DNA of 64,000 bases from contig NZ_MLFR01000001.1 of NCBI RefSeq assembly GCF_002095475.1, forward strand, positions 682,001 to 746,000, written 5' to 3'. This DNA is from Pantoea rwandensis (GTDB lineage: Bacteria > Pseudomonadota > Gammaproteobacteria > Enterobacterales > Enterobacteriaceae). The position numbers were made by a program, and so were the translations under genes. Every line of letters begins with the position of its first letter. The first letter of the stretch is position 1. Positions 27,302 to 37,620 of the stretch are shown in pieces. The notes under the pieces were generated by a model. That model had not been told where the DNA came from. It made no database searches and saw nothing but the letters and a program-made list of their open reading frames with translations.

Positions 27302-28633
27302 ATGTCTGAGTCTGTAAATACTGCGTCACTCAATCTGCAAGCGCACTGGATGCCGTTCAGTGCAAACCGGAATTTCCAGCGCGACCCTCGCTTTATCGTT
27401 GCTGCGCAGGGCCGCTGGCTGACCGATGATAAAGGTCGTCAGATATTTGATAGCCTGTCGGGGTTATGGACCTGCGGTGCCGGCCATACGCGCAGTGAAA
27501 TTCAGCATACCGTGGCGAAACAGCTTGGCACGCTCGATTATTCGCCAGGTTTCCAGTATGGGCACCCCCTTTCCTTCCAGCTGGCCGAGAAGATTGCACA
27601 GCGCATGCCCGGCGATCTCAATCACGTGTTCTTTACCGGGTCGGGTTCTGAGTCAGCAGATACTGCCGTTAAAATGGCGCGCGCTTACTGGCGCATTAAA
27701 GGTCAGCCGAGCAAAACCAAATTGATTGGCCGTGCGCGTGGTTATCACGGCGTAAATATCGCCGGAACCAGCCTGGGTGGCATTGGTGGTAATCGGAAGA
27801 TGTTTGGACAGTTCATGGATGTCGATCATATTCCGCATACGTTGCAGAGTGACCTGCCGTTCACTGCCGGTCAGGCTGAAACCGGTGGCGTAGAACTGGC
27901 AGATGAAATGCTGAAGCTGATTGAATTACATGACGCCTCAAATATTGCGGCATTAATTGTTGAGCCGTTATCAGGATCGGCTGGCGCGATTATCCCGCCA
28001 CAAGGCTACCTGCAACGTCTGCGCGAGATCTGTACGCAGCATAACATCCTGCTGATTTTCGATGAGGTCATAACCGGATTTGGCCGTATGGGCCGATGGA
28101 GTGGCGCGGAGTATTTTGGCGTGACGCCTGATATCCTCAACTTCGCGAAACAGGTCACCAATGGGGCCATCCCGCTCGGCGGTGTTGTTGCCAGCAGTGA
28201 AATCTATCACACTTTTATGTCACAGCCGCTGCCTGAGCATGCCGTCGAGTTTGCCCATGGTTACACCTATTCAGCCCATCCGGTGGCCTGTGCCGCCGGT
28301 TTGGCCACGGTCGATTTGCTGGAGAGTGAGGCGCTGATTGCACAATCCGCCGAACTGGCTCCCTATTTTGAGCGCGCACTGCATGCATTACGCGGTTGTC
28401 CAAACGTAGTGGATATTCGCAACTGCGGCTTGGTCGGCGCGATTCAGTTAGCACCTCGTGATGGCGATGCGACGATACGTCCGTTTGATGCGGGCATGGC
28501 GCTGTGGAAAGCCGGGTTCTACGTGCGTTTTGGCGGCGATACCCTGCAATTTGGCCCGATGTTTAATACGCAACCTGCGGAACTGGATCGCCTGTTCGAC
28601 GCGGTGGGTGAAGCACTGCATCACACGTATTGA
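27302..28633 (+). CDS. class III omega-amino acid:pyruvate aminotransferase (beta-alanine transaminase type)
   Basis: This PLP enzyme moves the amino group of beta-alanine or another omega-amine to pyruvate, giving malonate semialdehyde and alanine. The 443-aa protein opens with the family hallmark HWMPFSANRNFQRDPR. It has the PLP-binding FDEVITGFGRMG and the Schiff-base lysine K283 in FAKQVTNGAIPLGG. Its regulator is divergent. In many bacteria the next gene is mmsA; here mmsA lies at 44883, and only a tiny ORF and a terminator follow. Confidence 0.9.
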   Translation: MSESVNTASLNLQAHWMPFSANRNFQRDPRFIVAAQGRWLTDDKGRQIFDSLSGLWTCGAGHTRSEIQHTVAKQLGTLDYSPGFQYGHPLSFQLAEKIAQRMPGDLNHVFFTGSGSESADTAVKMARAYWRIKGQPSKTKLIGRARGYHGVNIAGTSLGGIGGNRKMFGQFMDVDHIPHTLQSDLPFTAGQAETGGVELADEMLKLIELHDASNIAALIVEPLSGSAGAIIPPQGYLQRLREICTQHNILLIFDEVITGFGRMGRWSGAEYFGVTPDILNFAKQVTNGAIPLGGVVASSEIYHTFMSQPLPEHAVEFAHGYTYSAHPVACAAGLATVDLLESEALIAQSAELAPYFERALHALRGCPNVVDIRNCGLVGAIQLAPRDGDATIRPFDAGMALWKAGFYVRFGGDTLQFGPMFNTQPAELDRLFDAVGEALHHTY

Positions 28634-28640
28634 GGCATGC

Positions 28641-28727
28641 ATGATGAACACCACAACGCATTTGATTAACGATCAAATGCGCAAGCGTGATGGACGCCCG
28701 CCACGCACAGGCCAAAGTCTACATTGA
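28641..28727 (+). CDS. 28-codon ORF after the transaminase, possible gene remnant
   Basis: ATGATGAACACC... runs for 28 codons to a TGA at 28725-28727, starting 8 bp after the transaminase stop codon with GAGG just upstream. I recognise no family. It could be a leftover start of a once co-transcribed gene, or chance. A strong hairpin terminator begins 14 bp later. Confidence 0.25.
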   Translation: MMNTTTHLINDQMRKRDGRPPRTGQSLH

Positions 28728-28740
28728 GAATGGCGTAGCA

Positions 28741-28776
28741 GAGGGAGCCCCCTTGGCGTTCGAAGGGGGCTTCCTC
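28741..28776 (+). terminator. intrinsic terminator of the transaminase transcript
   Basis: GAGGGAGCCCCCTT (28741-28754) pairs with AAGGGGGCTTCCTC (28763-28776) around an 8-base loop. The stem is long, but the following T content (TCTGTTGTC) is modest. The position after the last rightward gene supports the call. Confidence 0.65.
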
Positions 28777-28928
28777 TCTGTTGTCTGATAAGAAAGCAAC
28801 GGCATGATTAGCCTATGGCTATTTGAACGTTTCACGCAGCGTTTGATGTTTTGTTTGGCCGGTAAGCTGGGGTTGCGTGCGTAGTGCTTTGGCTGCACAC
28901 GTTTCAAACATCAGGTTTAAGTGGCATG

Positions 28929-29828
28929 TTAATAATTCTGACTTTCAATACGGCGCGCAATCATCTCGTGAAAAATACGTGTCGCTAAAGAGATAGAACG
29001 CTGGCGTGGTAAACACAGTTCTACTTTTACTTGGCCCATCATCGGGTCAATCAGTGGCAATGCGATTAATTTTTCATGATCGTTGACGTCATTAACATTT
29101 AATTGTGGTTGGATGATTAGCGCTAATCCCATCATGGTAAGGCGTTTTTGCACATCCAACGAACTGGTTGTGAATCTGATATCAAAGGTGAAACCTTCAC
29201 GTTTTGATGCCGTTTCCATTAGTTGCCGCACAGCATAGTTGGAAGGCGGTATTGCGATCGGGTGTTCAGAAACTTCTTTGAGGGTCACATAACTCTTATT
29301 GGATAATGGATGGTCGATTGACATTAAAACTTTGTGCTTCAGCTCGCAGTAATTTGTGACTTGTAATTCGGCGTTAACTGGCATGTAAAATGTGAGCGCG
29401 ACATCGGCCTTCCCGCTGATCAAATTTTCAGCTACATACAAAGCACTCCCGGTCTCAATCTCGAATTGCACTTTAGGATGGAGCGCGCGGAACTCATCAA
29501 TGACAGGTGCAATAAAGGGGGTAACCAAGCTTTCAGCCGAAGAGATCTTAACAGTGCCCGAGACAATACTTTGTGAAGTTGAAATACGTTCTTTTACTGC
29601 ATCCAATTCAGATAAAGTGGCCTTTACCGCCTGCGCGAGCAGCTCTCCTTCGCGTGTCAATTTTACCCCTCTTGGTCCACGCTCAATCAGCGATGCACCG
29701 TAAAAATGCTCCAACAGCTCAATCTGACGTGTTACTGCCGTCGGCGTAACAAACAACTTTTCCGCTGCCTCTCGTAAAGAGGTCGAGTCGGCAACCATGC
29801 TGAAATATCTCAATGCCCTTAATTGCAT
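28929..29828 (-). CDS. LysR-family transcriptional regulator (divergent from MHS transporter)
   Basis: This regulator is 299 aa. It has a helix-turn-helix (LRALRYFSMVADSTSLREAAEKLFVTPTAVTRQIELLE) and an effector domain resembling the Nac/Cbl-like clade. Base composition is AT-richer than most of the window. It is divergent from the MHS transporter and amidase genes across an unusually long 538-bp gap, and is their likely regulator. Confidence 0.87.
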   Translation of the reverse strand: MQLRALRYFSMVADSTSLREAAEKLFVTPTAVTRQIELLEHFYGASLIERGPRGVKLTREGELLAQAVKATLSELDAVKERISTSQSIVSGTVKISSAESLVTPFIAPVIDEFRALHPKVQFEIETGSALYVAENLISGKADVALTFYMPVNAELQVTNYCELKHKVLMSIDHPLSNKSYVTLKEVSEHPIAIPPSNYAVRQLMETASKREGFTFDIRFTTSSLDVQKRLTMMGLALIIQPQLNVNDVNDHEKLIALPLIDPMMGQVKVELCLPRQRSISLATRIFHEMIARRIESQNY

Positions 29829-30366
29829 GTTCCTTTCTCCACGTAAGTTTTATAAATAACTTCAGCTTATGCCTGCTATAGAGGGGCTTTGATGCTCATA
29901 TGAGATGGATAAAATTTGATAATGAGACACGTAAAATAAATCCCTTCACCCTATGAAATAATTTTTTTATTATAAAAAACAACCTGCTCTCCTTCACATT
30001 TCCACGTCGCAAAATCATGACATAGCGCACAAAATTAGTGCGCTATTTCATTTTAACTCCAAAACTATAATGATTAGACAAGAACAAAAATACATAGTTT
30101 ACATAGGAAATTCATATGGATATATGAAGACATCATTAAACCATTATCTACCCGACTCGCATAGAGTGCCCACATTTTGTAGACACCAACATCGCAACAA
30201 TGTGCTAGTGCTCTGTTAAGCGCTTTGCTATACCTCAATGACATTTATTAAATCCGGGTTAATGGTTATCCGTCATTACATTGACAATACATGGGTGCAA
30301 TGAATGCATTTTGTTTGTGCAGACATGCCAGCAAAATCTAATATTTACTTTCCGAGGTATTAATTA
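29829..30366. other. 538-bp non-coding divergent region, AT-rich
   Basis: No open reading frame of note is present. The region is strongly AT-rich with long A and T runs (for example 29957-29980) and should hold promoters for the LysR and MHS genes. The only clear structure is the hairpin at 30022-30047. Confidence 0.6.
30022..30047 (+). terminator. orphan terminator-like hairpin in the LysR/MHS gap
   Basis: ATAGCGCAC (30022-30030) pairs perfectly with GTGCGCTAT (30039-30047) around an 8-base AT loop, and TTCATTTTAA follows. It sits in the middle of a long gap, at the end of no annotated gene. It could end a small RNA, act as an attenuator in a long leader, or be a relic. Confidence 0.45.
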
Positions 30367-31683
30367 ATGTCAATATCAATAAATTCCTACCAGGAACAAC
30401 CGAAAGCAACAAAAAAAGAATTTGCCGCGGTCGTGCTTGGTGCTGCCGTTGAATTTTTCGACTTCAGCGCCTATGCCATTTTTGCCGTCATGATCGGTAA
30501 TACTTTTTTCCCCTCTGCGAATGCTTTCACAAGTTTACTGCTATCGGTGTCCGTTTTTGCTATCGGATTTATTGTGCGTCCATTGGGGGCTATTTTCATC
30601 GGCAGCTATGCTGACAGGGCGGGCAGGAAACCGGCCATGCTGCTCACGATGGTTTTAATGACGATTGGCACCGGCGGTTTAGTTATTCTTCCAGGCTATG
30701 AGACCATTGGTATAGCTGCACCCATATTATTGGTGATTGTCAGGATGATGCAGGGACTCGCTTGGGGAGGCGAAGCTGGCCCCTCAACGACTTATATCAT
30801 GGAGGCCGCTCCAGAAGGTCGCAAAGCATATTACATTAGCTATCAGATCGTTGCGCAAGGTATTGCAGGCATCATGGCCGGGACCATCGGTTTCTTATTG
30901 ACGAATTTACTGACCTCCGAACAGATGTCTGTATGGGGTTGGCGAATTCCGTTTGCTATTGGCCTTATCATTCTTCCTATCGCCATTTACATGCGTAGAA
31001 ACCTGAATGAAACGTTTCAAAACCCCCAGGATAGCCGTGACCCTACCACGCGCTCACTTCTTTCTGAGGTATTCAAGAATTACAGAGGCTTAGTTATTAC
31101 TTGTGTTTTTTTGATTTCAGGCAACGCCATCACCATGTATTTTCTCAATTACATGACCACATACGCTTTGAAAGAGTTGAAATTCTCACCCAGCATAGCG
31201 ATGGAGACATCCATTCTTATCGGCGTCATTATCATTATCTTTTCATTGCTCGGGGGTTATCTGGCTGATCGGTTTGGCAGAAAAATGCCAATTTTGGTAC
31301 CGCGCATCCTGCTCACAATATTGATTGTGCCTGGTCTTGAGATCGTCAACAAATTCAACAGCGAATCAGTATTTTTTGCAGTGATCTCCGTGTTAGCCAT
31401 TTTACAAGGTCTCAGCGGTGCAGGTGTAGTAACAGTACTGTGTGAAAATTTCCCAAAATATATTCGATCGACCGGTTTTTCGATTGCTTATGCATTTGGA
31501 ATCACCATTTTTGGTGGCACTGCACAAATCGTGTTCTCTTGGCTAATCGAATTGACAGGTAACCCAAGTTCACCGGGCTACTACTTGATGGCGGCAAATA
31601 TTCTCGGACTCACTGCGCTGATATTATTGAAAGAAAGGAATTCATCTAACAGCGAACACAATATTGTTGCCTACGAAAAATAA
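30367..31683 (+). CDS. MFS transporter, metabolite:H+ symporter (MHS/ProP-KgtP) family
   Basis: This inner-membrane proton symporter for a small organic acid or betaine is 438 aa with 12 predicted helices. AAVEFFDFSAYAIFAVMIGNTFFP and the loop GSYADRAGRKPAML are hallmarks of the ProP/KgtP/ShiA branch. It is co-oriented with the amidase 40 bp downstream, so it probably imports the amide or the acid released from it. AT-richer codon use than neighbouring genes suggests transfer. Confidence 0.87.
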   Translation: MSISINSYQEQPKATKKEFAAVVLGAAVEFFDFSAYAIFAVMIGNTFFPSANAFTSLLLSVSVFAIGFIVRPLGAIFIGSYADRAGRKPAMLLTMVLMTIGTGGLVILPGYETIGIAAPILLVIVRMMQGLAWGGEAGPSTTYIMEAAPEGRKAYYISYQIVAQGIAGIMAGTIGFLLTNLLTSEQMSVWGWRIPFAIGLIILPIAIYMRRNLNETFQNPQDSRDPTTRSLLSEVFKNYRGLVITCVFLISGNAITMYFLNYMTTYALKELKFSPSIAMETSILIGVIIIIFSLLGGYLADRFGRKMPILVPRILLTILIVPGLEIVNKFNSESVFFAVISVLAILQGLSGAGVVTVLCENFPKYIRSTGFSIAYAFGITIFGGTAQIVFSWLIELTGNPSSPGYYLMAANILGLTALILLKERNSSNSEHNIVAYEK

Positions 31684-31723
31684 TGCAACAGCAGAATAAT
31701 CAAGCGATTAAATCGAGGTCTAA

Positions 31724-33199
31724 ATGAATACCATAATGAGTTGGAATGAATGGGCGAACGTTGATGCTACGGACCTTGCTGCATTAATAAAAAAAGGTGA
31801 TATCACTGCGAGTGAAGTTGCGCAGCAGGCAAGACTGGCATCAGCCAAAACCAATCCAGCTATCAACGCGGTCATTGAAGTCTTTGATGATGCCGTTAAC
31901 AATCCCGATAAAAAGACGATAAACGCAGGCGGCCACTTTTCTGGCGTCCCTATTATGATGAAAGATTTAGGCCCAGGCGTAAAAGGTCGTTTACAGGAGC
32001 AAGGTTCTCGTTTTTTTAAAGGCTATAAACCTTCTGGAGATGCTTTTTTAACTACGAAAATTCGTCAAGCAGGCTTTAATATTATCGGCAGAACCACAAC
32101 ACCGGAATTTGGCGTATGCAGTTCAGCGGAAAATCCAGAAATCTATGTCACGCGCAATCCATGGAATACGGATTATACGTCATTTGGGTCTTCAGCCGGT
32201 GCCGCCACATCCGTTGCGGCAGGTGTTCTTCCTATCGCTCACGGCACTGATGGCGGTGGCTCCATTCGCATTCCGGCTGGTGCGCAAGGTCTGGTAGGAC
32301 TGAAATGCTCAAGAGGAGTCTTCTCTGTTTCTCAATCCATCTCTGATATTACCGGTTACGTTTCGACCCAAGGCTGTATTAGTCGTTCTGTTCGCGACAC
32401 GGCAGGTTTTGTAGATGCTTGCCGTGGGGGCGCGCCCGGAGAGTTTATGCCCTACTGGAAGAGCGATGAGCCTTATACGCAAACTATTCAAAAAGATCCC
32501 CGTAGATTAAAAATCGCTGTTTCCAGCGAATGGGGAGATTATAAAGCAGATCCACATTTTGTGAGCGAACTTGAGAAAACAGCTGAGCATTTACGTGCTT
32601 TAGGCCATCAGGTTGAGTGGGTTACTCCTGACATAGACTTTAACGCATCATATAAAGCACAGACATTATGCTACATTTCAAACTTCGCCCAGTTTATTCA
32701 AAATCAACTTGAAGCCAAAGGATTAACAGCCCCGACAGAGGATCTGTTCGAACCTATTAATATTTTACTTTGGGAAAAAGGGAAAGATATTCTTTACCGT
32801 GAACGCTGGTTAATGCAAGACACTTTTAACCAAATATCCCGCCAACTGGGTGCATTTTATGAAGCCTGGGATATTATCCTCACACCTTCAATCGCAAAAG
32901 CTACACCGCTGATTGGGGAAAAGAAATACCTCACTATTAGTCATAATCAAGATGTGATGGATTGGTTCAGAGGGATATGGGGTATTTTTGCTTTCACACC
33001 ATTGGCAAACCAAACAGGTACTCCAGGCATTTCGCTACCGCTTGCCTGGCAACAGTCAGGCATACCGCTGGGGATGCATTTTCAAACCCGACAGGCTAAT
33101 GATGGGCTCTTATTGCAGCTAGCGGCTCAATTAGAACGCGCTGCGGGTGGGCGATTTAATAAAAACATTTTCCCTAAGGTACATGTTACACGCGATTAA
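31724..33199 (+). CDS. amidase signature family enzyme
   Basis: This hydrolase cleaves a carboxamide to acid plus ammonia or amine. The 491-aa protein shows the complete Ser-cisSer-Lys triad: K80 in MMKDLG, S156 in TSFGSSAGAATS and nucleophile S180 in GTDGGGSIRIPAG. There is no signal peptide, so it is cytoplasmic. ATG 31724 has GAGGT five bases upstream. It follows the MHS transporter in a likely two-gene operon. GatA is excluded by length and lack of GatB/GatC. The substrate is unknown. Confidence 0.88.
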   Translation: MNTIMSWNEWANVDATDLAALIKKGDITASEVAQQARLASAKTNPAINAVIEVFDDAVNNPDKKTINAGGHFSGVPIMMKDLGPGVKGRLQEQGSRFFKGYKPSGDAFLTTKIRQAGFNIIGRTTTPEFGVCSSAENPEIYVTRNPWNTDYTSFGSSAGAATSVAAGVLPIAHGTDGGGSIRIPAGAQGLVGLKCSRGVFSVSQSISDITGYVSTQGCISRSVRDTAGFVDACRGGAPGEFMPYWKSDEPYTQTIQKDPRRLKIAVSSEWGDYKADPHFVSELEKTAEHLRALGHQVEWVTPDIDFNASYKAQTLCYISNFAQFIQNQLEAKGLTAPTEDLFEPINILLWEKGKDILYRERWLMQDTFNQISRQLGAFYEAWDIILTPSIAKATPLIGEKKYLTISHNQDVMDWFRGIWGIFAFTPLANQTGTPGISLPLAWQQSGIPLGMHFQTRQANDGLLLQLAAQLERAAGGRFNKNIFPKVHVTRD

Positions 33200-33269
33200 G
33201 CTTGTCACTAACTTTATGATGTCAAATGGTTGGCGTAATGATGGGTGCAACCATCTTGTAGCAGTTGAT

Positions 33270-33293
33270 AAAAAAGCCACCCATTCGGGTGGC
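33270..33293 (-). terminator. intrinsic terminator of the bamA-like gene
   Basis: Read on the minus strand, GCCACCC-GAAT-GGGTGGC is followed by six T. It lies about 160 bp beyond the end of the leftward bamA gene. The other strand has no T-run, so it does not serve the amidase transcript. Confidence 0.8.
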
Positions 33294-33451
33294 GAAATAT
33301 ATTCATTAGAAAGGCATAACAACGATGGTGGCAGGCACTCATTCCTTGAGCGCCGTACCCTGACTATTTTACTCAAACGCGTATTTTGTTCTGTCTTATC
33401 TGTTTAAAGATAACGTAAAACTTGCTTCTTGATTTAACAAACAAATAACCA

Positions 33452-35890
33452 TCACCAAGTTTTACCAATATTAAACTGGAACTGCTCTGATTTGTCGCCT
33501 TCATATTTTTTGATTGGCAAGGCATACGAGAATACCAAAGGACCCAACGGTGACTGCCACTGCAAGGCAACTCCGCTCGATACGCGAATTTCACTCGGAT
33601 CGCCATAATCAGGAATACCTGCCGCACGGGTTGCCGCTGTATTTTCCCATTTGGTATCCCACACGGTGCCCGCATCAACGAACAAAGAAGTGCGCAGTGA
33701 ATCAGCATAGCGTTCACTGATAAACGGCGTGGGAACGATCAATTCTGCACTCGCTACGGCCATGGCGTTACCGCCGACCGCATCATCCGATTTATTCACC
33801 GCACAGTTTCCATAGCTGCTTTCACTGCCCGTACAGCTGTAATAGGCAGCTTTTGGACCGATGGTATTCGATGAGAAACCGCGCACAGAACTTGAACCGC
33901 CAGCATAGAAGTTGTCATAAAATGGGACTTCTTTGCCGCCTAATCCATCCGCATAACCTGCTTTGGTGCGACCCATCAACACCCAACGATGATCGCTACT
34001 TAGCGGTAAGTAAGCATTAGCACTTAGTGTACTTTTGTAATAACTGTTGGTCGATCCGGGGATCGTCACTTTGGTATTGAAGCCCGCCGAAACACCCGAT
34101 GTCGGGAAGAAGCCCCGGTCTAATGAGTTATAGTTCCAGCCAACATTCCAGAAGAAATCGTTGGCAACAAATCTCTCATCGCTGGTGGCATAATCATCAT
34201 CATCATCCGTATCGGTGGTGATCACTTTAGGATGGATGCCCTGCGATCCCAGATAACGCCACATCGATACTTGGGGTGCCATATTGCTGACGCGGTTATA
34301 GACGTAATCCAGCCCGGAACTCAGGTTGCTGTTTTCGCTGATCGGGAAGCTTAATGTGCTACTCGCACCCAAGCTCTTCAACGTATATTCAGACAGATCG
34401 TTATCTTCAGCACTGTAATCGTTGTAGAACAGCTTGCCACCTAGACTGACACCATCAACGGTGAAGTAAGGGTTAGTTGCCGCCACTTCCACGTAGGTTT
34501 GATAATCATTTTTGGTCCCGCTGAAGCTGACGGTATTCCCGGTGCCCATCCAGTTATCCTGGCTGACGCCGAGCTGATAACTGATACCGCTGTCAGTGCC
34601 ATAACCCAAGCCAACGTTAAAGGTGCCGGTGTTACGTTCTTTAACCTTGTACACCACGTCCACTTGATCGGGACTGCCAGGCACGCGCTGAGTATCTACA
34701 TCGACGGTTTCAAAATAACCGGTACGATTAAGACGCACCTTGCCCTGCTCAACCTGATCGCTTGCCAGCCACGCACCTTCCATTTGGCGCATTTCACGGC
34801 GCAATACCGAATCTTTTGACGTGTCATTGCCTGAAAACTTCACCTGACGCACATACATGCGATGGCCAGCATCCACGTTGATATGCAATTTAACGGTTTT
34901 ATCCGCATCGTTGATTTCGGGTTGGGTATTCACCTGCGGGAAGGCATAACCGTAACGACCCAGCAGTGCTTTAATCGCCCCTTCCGTCGCGGTAATTTTT
35001 GCCCCACTATATAAGGCACCGGCAGGTAGGTGGACGAGTTTTTCAATTTCCGCAGAGTGTCCGGCCATATCACCATTTAAGATGACATCCGACACATGAT
35101 AAATATCACCCTCATGTAAATTAACCGTCAGATAAATGCTTTTCTTATCTGGCGTTAAACTCACCTGAGTAGAGTCGATATTAAATCGCGCATAACCGCG
35201 ATCAAGATAATAACTGCGTAGTGTCTCTAAATCGCCAGAGAGTTTCTGTTTTTGATATTTCTGATCGGCAATAAAATTCCACCACGGTACATCATCTCGC
35301 AGCTGGAAATGTGAAATCAGCTCATCAGATGAAAAAGCATGATTGCCAACAATATTGATTTGCTGAATTTTAGCGGACACACCCTCAGTGAAGATGAACT
35401 TCAGGTCGACGCGGTTGCGTGGCAGCGGCGTGACGACGGCTTTCACGCTGGCGGTATATTTACCCACGCTGTAGTAGAAATCTTCCAGGCCCTTTTCGAT
35501 GTCCGTTAAGGTGGTGCGATCCAGCGCATCGCCCACACGAACGCCTGAAGCGTCCAGATTCTGTTTAAGCTGGTCGTCCTTTATCGCCTTGTTGCCGGAA
35601 AAGGAGATGCTAGCAATCGCTGGACGCTCTTTTACTTTAATCAACAATACGTCGCCGTCGCGCAGCACCTGCACATCTTCAAAGTTGCCCGTGGCAAACA
35701 GTGCGCGGATGGTGGAGCGAATATCATCGTCACTGACGCGATCGCCCACACGAACCGGCATACTCAACATCGCTGCTCCCGGTGCGACGCGCTGTAGGCC
35801 GTCGAAGTGGATATCCTTAAGGGTGAAATCCTCTGCACCAAAGGCCGTGGTGGTTACCATGAAAAGTAACCCGGTTAACATCTTTTTCAT
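33452..35890 (-). CDS. bamA: BamA, outer-membrane protein assembly factor (non-canonical location, probable paralogue)
   Basis: This outer-membrane beta-barrel inserts other outer-membrane proteins. The 812-aa protein (E. coli BamA 810) has a signal peptide ending TAFGA, five POTRA domains (to about residue 420) and a C-terminal barrel. The VRGF lid motif is at 669-672, a loop cysteine pair at C686/C696, and the C-terminal FQFNIGKTW is identical to E. coli BamA. Many POTRA stretches ([46 protein letters not shown]) look unchanged. Yet the neighbours are an amidase and an efflux pump, not rseP, skp, lpxD and fabZ. It is flanked by its own terminators. Probably a second bamA; an acidic loop insert, [14 protein letters not shown], is notable. 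Confidence 0.92.
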   Translation of the reverse strand: MKKMLTGLLFMVTTTAFGAEDFTLKDIHFDGLQRVAPGAAMLSMPVRVGDRVSDDDIRSTIRALFATGNFEDVQVLRDGDVLLIKVKERPAIASISFSGNKAIKDDQLKQNLDASGVRVGDALDRTTLTDIEKGLEDFYYSVGKYTASVKAVVTPLPRNRVDLKFIFTEGVSAKIQQINIVGNHAFSSDELISHFQLRDDVPWWNFIADQKYQKQKLSGDLETLRSYYLDRGYARFNIDSTQVSLTPDKKSIYLTVNLHEGDIYHVSDVILNGDMAGHSAEIEKLVHLPAGALYSGAKITATEGAIKALLGRYGYAFPQVNTQPEINDADKTVKLHINVDAGHRMYVRQVKFSGNDTSKDSVLRREMRQMEGAWLASDQVEQGKVRLNRTGYFETVDVDTQRVPGSPDQVDVVYKVKERNTGTFNVGLGYGTDSGISYQLGVSQDNWMGTGNTVSFSGTKNDYQTYVEVAATNPYFTVDGVSLGGKLFYNDYSAEDNDLSEYTLKSLGASSTLSFPISENSNLSSGLDYVYNRVSNMAPQVSMWRYLGSQGIHPKVITTDTDDDDDYATSDERFVANDFFWNVGWNYNSLDRGFFPTSGVSAGFNTKVTIPGSTNSYYKSTLSANAYLPLSSDHRWVLMGRTKAGYADGLGGKEVPFYDNFYAGGSSSVRGFSSNTIGPKAAYYSCTGSESSYGNCAVNKSDDAVGGNAMAVASAELIVPTPFISERYADSLRTSLFVDAGTVWDTKWENTAATRAAGIPDYGDPSEIRVSSGVALQWQSPLGPLVFSYALPIKKYEGDKSEQFQFNIGKTW

Positions 35891-35939
35891 CTGCTATGAG
35901 CCTGCCGTTTTTCCATTCAACGCATTTCTGCCGCACCAC

Positions 35940-35970
35940 AAAAAACGGACTGAACACGCGGTTCAGCCCG
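35940..35970 (-). terminator. intrinsic terminator between the DHA2 efflux gene and bamA
   Basis: Read on the minus strand, CGGGCTGAAC pairs with GTTCAGTCCG (one mismatch) around CGCGT, followed by six T. It ends the leftward efflux-pump transcript 125 bp after its stop codon and before bamA, so bamA needs its own promoter in roughly 50 bp plus whatever lies beneath the hairpin. Confidence 0.8.
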
Positions 35971-36094
35971 TTAGTTGCGGCGTAATGTTCCGGAAAAAAG
36001 ACCACTGCGCCAAAGGTAAATTCAGCGCATCCAGCGGATTTTCACTTACCTTACAGTAAGCTGAAAGGCCGCTGCGGAAATCACAGCAGAAGGA

Positions 36095-37504
36095 TTACCC
36101 TTCCACTGTCGCAGGCAGGAAAGTACGACGGTTAAGGCTGGTGACGATCACCAGCAATGCCATCATCAACAGCTCTACACCCAAGGTGCCCGAAATGGCC
36201 GCCAGATGATTACCGTGCAGGTTAATCTGGGTGAAAACGCCTCCTAACAACATCGGACCTAAACCCAGTGCCGACTGCTGCACCGTTGATAATACAGCGC
36301 TACCCGCACCCGCCTGATGATGCGGCACGCCGCTCATACCAATACGATAAAAGGTACTGACGATAAACGACTGACCAAAACCGATCAGGATCGTGGCGGG
36401 AATCAACGTAAAGACACCCACGTCCGGCCACGCCAGCTGGAAAGTGCCAATCAATGCCATCAGACCCACCATTTGGATACCACAGCCGGCCAGCAGCGTG
36501 AGGCGTTTGCCGAAGCGCTCGACCATTCGCGTTGAACGCATTGCCCCAATGAAGTAGGCCGCGCCCAGAGCGATAAAGGCATTACCCGACTGGAACGCAC
36601 TCAGCCCCAAACCTGATTGCAGCGTGAGCGCCACCGCAAACATGAAACCGCTCCAGCATGAGAAAAACAACACCGCCAGTGTCAGGCCGAAACGAACACT
36701 CGGCAGACGCAGCAAGGATGGCGGCAGCAAGGGTGCGCCACCCGCCGCCTCCAGTCGCAGCGAACTCTGACGCAAACGATGCAATAACACCGGGAACAGC
36801 ACCAGCAGCAGAATGCACGGCCAGGACCAGTGCAGTAACGGGCCAAGCGCCAATGCCAACATCAGGCAACCAATGGCGCCCGCCAGCAGTAACGTACCGC
36901 TAACGTCCACCTGCACACGTTGATGGTTATGGGTTTCCGGTACGAATCGACGCGCGGTAATCAGCACAAACAGGCAGATCGGCAGATTAATCAAAAACAC
37001 ACTGCGCCAGCCATAGCCGCCGAGATCCGCCTTGATAAGAAATCCCCCCAGCACCTGGCCAATAATAAACGCGAGCCCTCCGATCCCACCGTAAAGGCCA
37101 ATGGCACGCGCGTGATCCCTGCCCTTTAAGGTGACATGCATGGTGGCGAGGATCTGTGGCACGATAAAGGCGGCACCGACACCCTGAAGTGCGCGGGCAA
37201 ACATCAACAAACCAACGCTGTTAGCGATGCCGCATAATAAAGATGCAATACCAAAGACCCATACTCCTGCCAGGAAAACTCTACGACGACCATAGTTATC
37301 ACCCAGGCGGCCGCCCATCGCCAGGCAAATGGCGAAAGCAATGCCATACACGGCAACAATCAGCGCCAGCTCAATCGCTGTGGCGCGCAACGTATGCGCC
37401 ATGGCATCTAGCGCCACGTTAACAATGGAAAAATCGATCATGGGCAGCAGTTGCCCAGCTAGCAGGACCACCAGTCCCGCACGTTGAAGTTGCGATGTTT
37501 GCAT
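36095..37504 (-). CDS. MFS drug-efflux transporter, DHA2 (14-helix) family
   Basis: This is a proton-driven multidrug exporter of the EmrB/QacA branch, 469 aa with about 14 predicted helices. The N-terminal LLPMIDFSIVNVALDAMAHTL carries the conserved membrane Asp, and GGRLGDNYGRRRVFLAG is MFS motif A. No EmrA-like partner is present. It is divergent from the XRE/MmyB regulator, which likely represses it. The terminator at 35940 follows. Confidence 0.87.
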   Translation of the reverse strand: MQTSQLQRAGLVVLLAGQLLPMIDFSIVNVALDAMAHTLRATAIELALIVAVYGIAFAICLAMGGRLGDNYGRRRVFLAGVWVFGIASLLCGIANSVGLLMFARALQGVGAAFIVPQILATMHVTLKGRDHARAIGLYGGIGGLAFIIGQVLGGFLIKADLGGYGWRSVFLINLPICLFVLITARRFVPETHNHQRVQVDVSGTLLLAGAIGCLMLALALGPLLHWSWPCILLLVLFPVLLHRLRQSSLRLEAAGGAPLLPPSLLRLPSVRFGLTLAVLFFSCWSGFMFAVALTLQSGLGLSAFQSGNAFIALGAAYFIGAMRSTRMVERFGKRLTLLAGCGIQMVGLMALIGTFQLAWPDVGVFTLIPATILIGFGQSFIVSTFYRIGMSGVPHHQAGAGSAVLSTVQQSALGLGPMLLGGVFTQINLHGNHLAAISGTLGVELLMMALLVIVTSLNRRTFLPATVEG

Positions 37505-37620
37505 CGGTTTTAACCTTGTTTTTAGTTGCAGTACGGCATAGCATCACCTAACCGTTAAACGGGTACCAGTTCTTGTTTATCATGGTATAAATACTACCCG
37601 TCTCGTCTGGAGATTCGCTT

